DNA of 8,349 bases, from NCBI GenBank assembly GCA_023260375.1, contig JALQVK010000033.1, positions 1-8,349 of the forward strand, read 5' to 3'. Positions within the stretch are counted from its first letter, which is position 1; each line of letters begins with the position of its first letter. The notes beneath the pieces were generated by a model, which did no database searches, was not told the DNA's origin, and was given only the letters and a program-made list of their open reading frames with translations. Below, piece after piece: positions 7,182-8,349 of this stretch. The stretch is from Rhodoluna sp. GTDB lineage: Bacteria > Actinomycetota > Actinomycetes > Actinomycetales > Microbacteriaceae. A program made the translations under genes and the position numbers.

Positions 7182-7187
7182 AGTCTA
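7182..7187 (-). promoter_or_regulatory. Candidate -10 element of the lipoprotein gene
   Basis: TAGACT on the minus strand fits TANNNT and would start a transcript with a leader of roughly 14 nt containing the GGGGGA ribosome binding site. A run of nine A (7190-7198) lies in the presumed spacer, and TTTGCA, a weak -35 match, lies 16 nt upstream inside a palindrome. Confidence 0.3.
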
Positions 7188-7195
7188 CGTTTTTT

Positions 7196-7209
7196 TTTGC
7201 AAGTGCAAA
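7196..7209. repeat. Palindrome TTTGCA-N2-TGCAAA next to a homopolymer run
   Basis: Perfect 6-base arms (7196-7201 and 7204-7209) around AG. Its left arm overlaps the nine-base T/A run at 7190-7198. It lies between the tspO stop and the lipoprotein -10 candidate, where an operator would be expected. It is not a terminator for tspO, because on the minus strand it is followed by A, not T. Confidence 0.4.
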
Positions 7210-7218
7210 CGGGTGGCT

Positions 7219-7683
7219 CTAGTTCAAGGTCACAAGTGAATAACTAAGCATTGCCGCAAAAACACACCAGCCAAAGTAGGGCGCGAGCAGGATGCCGGCC
7301 TTCTTGGACGTGAGGTGAAAGAGGCACAGGGTTACGAAGACAGAGAGGGCAAGTGCTACGGCGATGATGAAGCCTGGCAGTAGTAGCTTTGCGCCGAAGA
7401 ACACTGGGCTCCAGATGGTGTTGAGGGTTAGCTGGATGGCATAGGCCCAGAGTGCTGCTTTGCGGTATTTGCCAGGGGTTTTGTAAACCCACCACGCTGC
7501 GATTGCCATGGTGGTGTACCAAATGGCCCAGGCTGGTCCGAATGCCCAGTTGGGTGGGGTGAACCAAGGTTTGTTGGCGTCCATGTACCAGCCTTGGATT
7601 CCGTTGAAGGAACCGAAAGAGCCGATGGCGGCTGCCAAATAGGAAAGCCCTAGCGAAATCGCTAGAGCTCCCTTAGATTTCAT
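7219..7683 (-). CDS. tspO: TspO/MBR family tryptophan-rich membrane protein
   Basis: A five-helix integral membrane protein of the TspO/translocator-protein family, which binds tetrapyrroles such as porphyrins and in photosynthetic bacteria tunes pigment and stress responses; the ligand here is unknown. The 154 residues match the usual length (about 155-160). Signatures are GWYMDANKPWFTPP (31-44), FGPAWAIWY (48-56), LNTIWSPVFFG (87-97) and the terminal PYFGWCVFAAMLSYSLVTLN (135-154), where LSY replaces the usual LNY. Trp content is high. The ATG at 7683 is chosen because it overlaps the aminotransferase stop as TGATG and begins the usual short MKxK N-terminus; a TTG at 7701 would add six residues inside the upstream gene. 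Translation is probably coupled to the aminotransferase. If the host is a rhodopsin-bearing freshwater actinobacterium, a light- or tetrapyrrole-related role is possible, but nothing in the window shows this. Confidence 0.93.
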   Translation of the reverse strand: MKSKGALAISLGLSYLAAAIGSFGSFNGIQGWYMDANKPWFTPPNWAFGPAWAIWYTTMAIAAWWVYKTPGKYRKAALWAYAIQLTLNTIWSPVFFGAKLLLPGFIIAVALALSVFVTLCLFHLTSKKAGILLAPYFGWCVFAAMLSYSLVTLN

Positions 7684-8349
7684 CACTTGACGATGTCCCA
7701 AGCCCTGGTGAGGGTTTCTCGCACCTTGGCTTCCATCATGTCGAAGTCACCTTGGTCTGAGGTTAGTGGCGGGGCCAGCTGAACTACAGGGTCTCCACGG
7801 TCGTCCGCGCGGCAATACAAGCCCTTGCTATAGAGGTCCTTGGTGATGAAGCCGCGGAGGAGCTTCTCGATCTCTTCGAGGTCGAAGCGGGCCTTGGTGG
7901 CTTTATCTTTGACTAGTTCGATGGCATAGAAGTAACCGGTGCCACGGACGTCGCCAACGATGTCTAGGTCGCTTAACTTGTCTAGGGTCTTCTTGAAGTT
8001 GTCCTGGTTGGCTTGCACGTGACCGATTAGGTCCATTTCGTCGTACATGTCGAGGTTCTCAAGGGCGACCGCGCAAGCGGCTGGGGAAGCGGCGAAGGTG
8101 TAGCCGTGAGGGAAGATGTTCATGCCCTTCTTGAACGGCTCGTAGAACTTTTCCTTCATCATGAGCGCACCCAGTGGCAGCACCGAGTTGGTGATTGCCT
8201 TGGCGCAAACCAGCATGTCTGGTTCGAAGTCGTACTTTTCACTCGCGAACATGGTTCCGGTGCGACCAAAGCCGTCGATGGTTTCATCGGCAACCAGGAT
8301 GACGTCGTACTTGTCGCAGATTTCGCGAACGCGTTTGAAGTAGGACTTG
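7683..8349 (-). CDS. Class III pyridoxal-phosphate aminotransferase (5' end outside window)
   Basis: A fold-type I PLP enzyme of the omega-amino acid:pyruvate/GABA aminotransferase group, moving an amino group from an omega-amine or beta/gamma-amino acid to a keto acid. Only the C-terminal half is visible: 221 residues of a protein that is normally about 450. The frame is open to the right edge, so the ATG at 8252 is internal. Landmarks in order are ADETIDGFGRTG (the usual DEVxxGFGRTG, with the PLP-ring aspartate kept and V changed to T), the PLP lysine in CAKAIT (codon 8201-8199), PLGALMM, HGYTFAASPAACAVALENLD, GDVRGTGYFYAIELVKDKAT, and LYCRADDRGDPVVQLAPPLT near the end. The overall pattern resembles actinobacterial proteins annotated as 'aspartate aminotransferase family'; the substrate cannot be read from sequence. 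It overlaps tspO by one base (TGATG). Confidence 0.92.
   Translation of the reverse strand, partial: KSYFKRVREICDKYDVILVADETIDGFGRTGTMFASEKYDFEPDMLVCAKAITNSVLPLGALMMKEKFYEPFKKGMNIFPHGYTFAASPAACAVALENLDMYDEMDLIGHVQANQDNFKKTLDKLSDLDIVGDVRGTGYFYAIELVKDKATKARFDLEEIEKLLRGFITKDLYSKGLYCRADDRGDPVVQLAPPLTSDQGDFDMMEAKVRETLTRAWDIVK

Noticed and set aside
7190..7209. Terminator for tspO formed by the TTTGCA palindrome
   Set aside because: On the transcribed strand it is followed by A residues, not T.
7244..7567. 107-residue open frame on the minus strand inside tspO
   Set aside because: It is a frame-shifted shadow of tspO, His/Pro/Arg-rich with no recognisable motif; the true frame carries all TspO signatures.
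7684..7701. TTG start of tspO at 7701
   Set aside because: It lies inside the aminotransferase gene and adds residues not expected in the family; the ATG at 7683 overlaps the upstream stop.

Overview
The window looks like a stretch of a compact, mid-GC actinobacterial chromosome. The closest fit is Microbacteriaceae of the small freshwater type (Rhodoluna/Aquiluna-like 'Luna' actinobacteria). This is inferred from several things: a very short epsilon subunit after atpD, a PduO-type cobalamin adenosyltransferase just past the ATP synthase genes (as in mycobacteria and other Actinobacteria), roughly 50% GC instead of the 65-70% usual in the phylum, very short intergenic gaps, and start codons that appear to sit at the transcript 5' end (leaderless). 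No database search was possible, so the placement is tentative.

Layout. Bases 1-2477 (+) hold the 3' end of the F1Fo ATP synthase operon: atpG (5' end outside the window), atpD and atpC, closed by a strong hairpin terminator at 2492-2520. That hairpin also lies directly behind the convergent adenosyltransferase gene (2523-3086, -). The adenosyltransferase is divergent from yaaA (3110-3844, +), with only 23 bp between the two start codons and two overlapping -10-like hexamers in the gap.

From 3838 to the right edge every gene is on the minus strand. In transcription order (right to left) they are: a class III aminotransferase (5' end outside the window), tspO (coupled through TGATG), a small lipoprotein, ogt and tag (coupled through TAATG), an ECF sigma factor, and a single-pass membrane protein with a large extracytoplasmic domain. 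The last gene overlaps the 3' end of yaaA by 7 bp.

How the genes fit together. The ATP synthase genes are core energy metabolism. The adenosyltransferase makes adenosylcobalamin. YaaA belongs to a family linked to peroxide/iron stress. Ogt and Tag are two alkylation-repair enzymes with different chemistry (direct methyl transfer and base excision), apparently one transcription unit. Only 25 bp separate tag from the sigma gene, so the sigma factor and its membrane partner may be co-transcribed with the repair genes. The membrane protein is the least understood gene and the best candidate for new biology: it holds the position of an anti-sigma factor but its cytoplasmic part is too short for a classical anti-sigma domain.

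No RNA genes, mobile elements, CRISPR arrays or replication origins were seen. No gene-free stretch exceeds about 60 bp.
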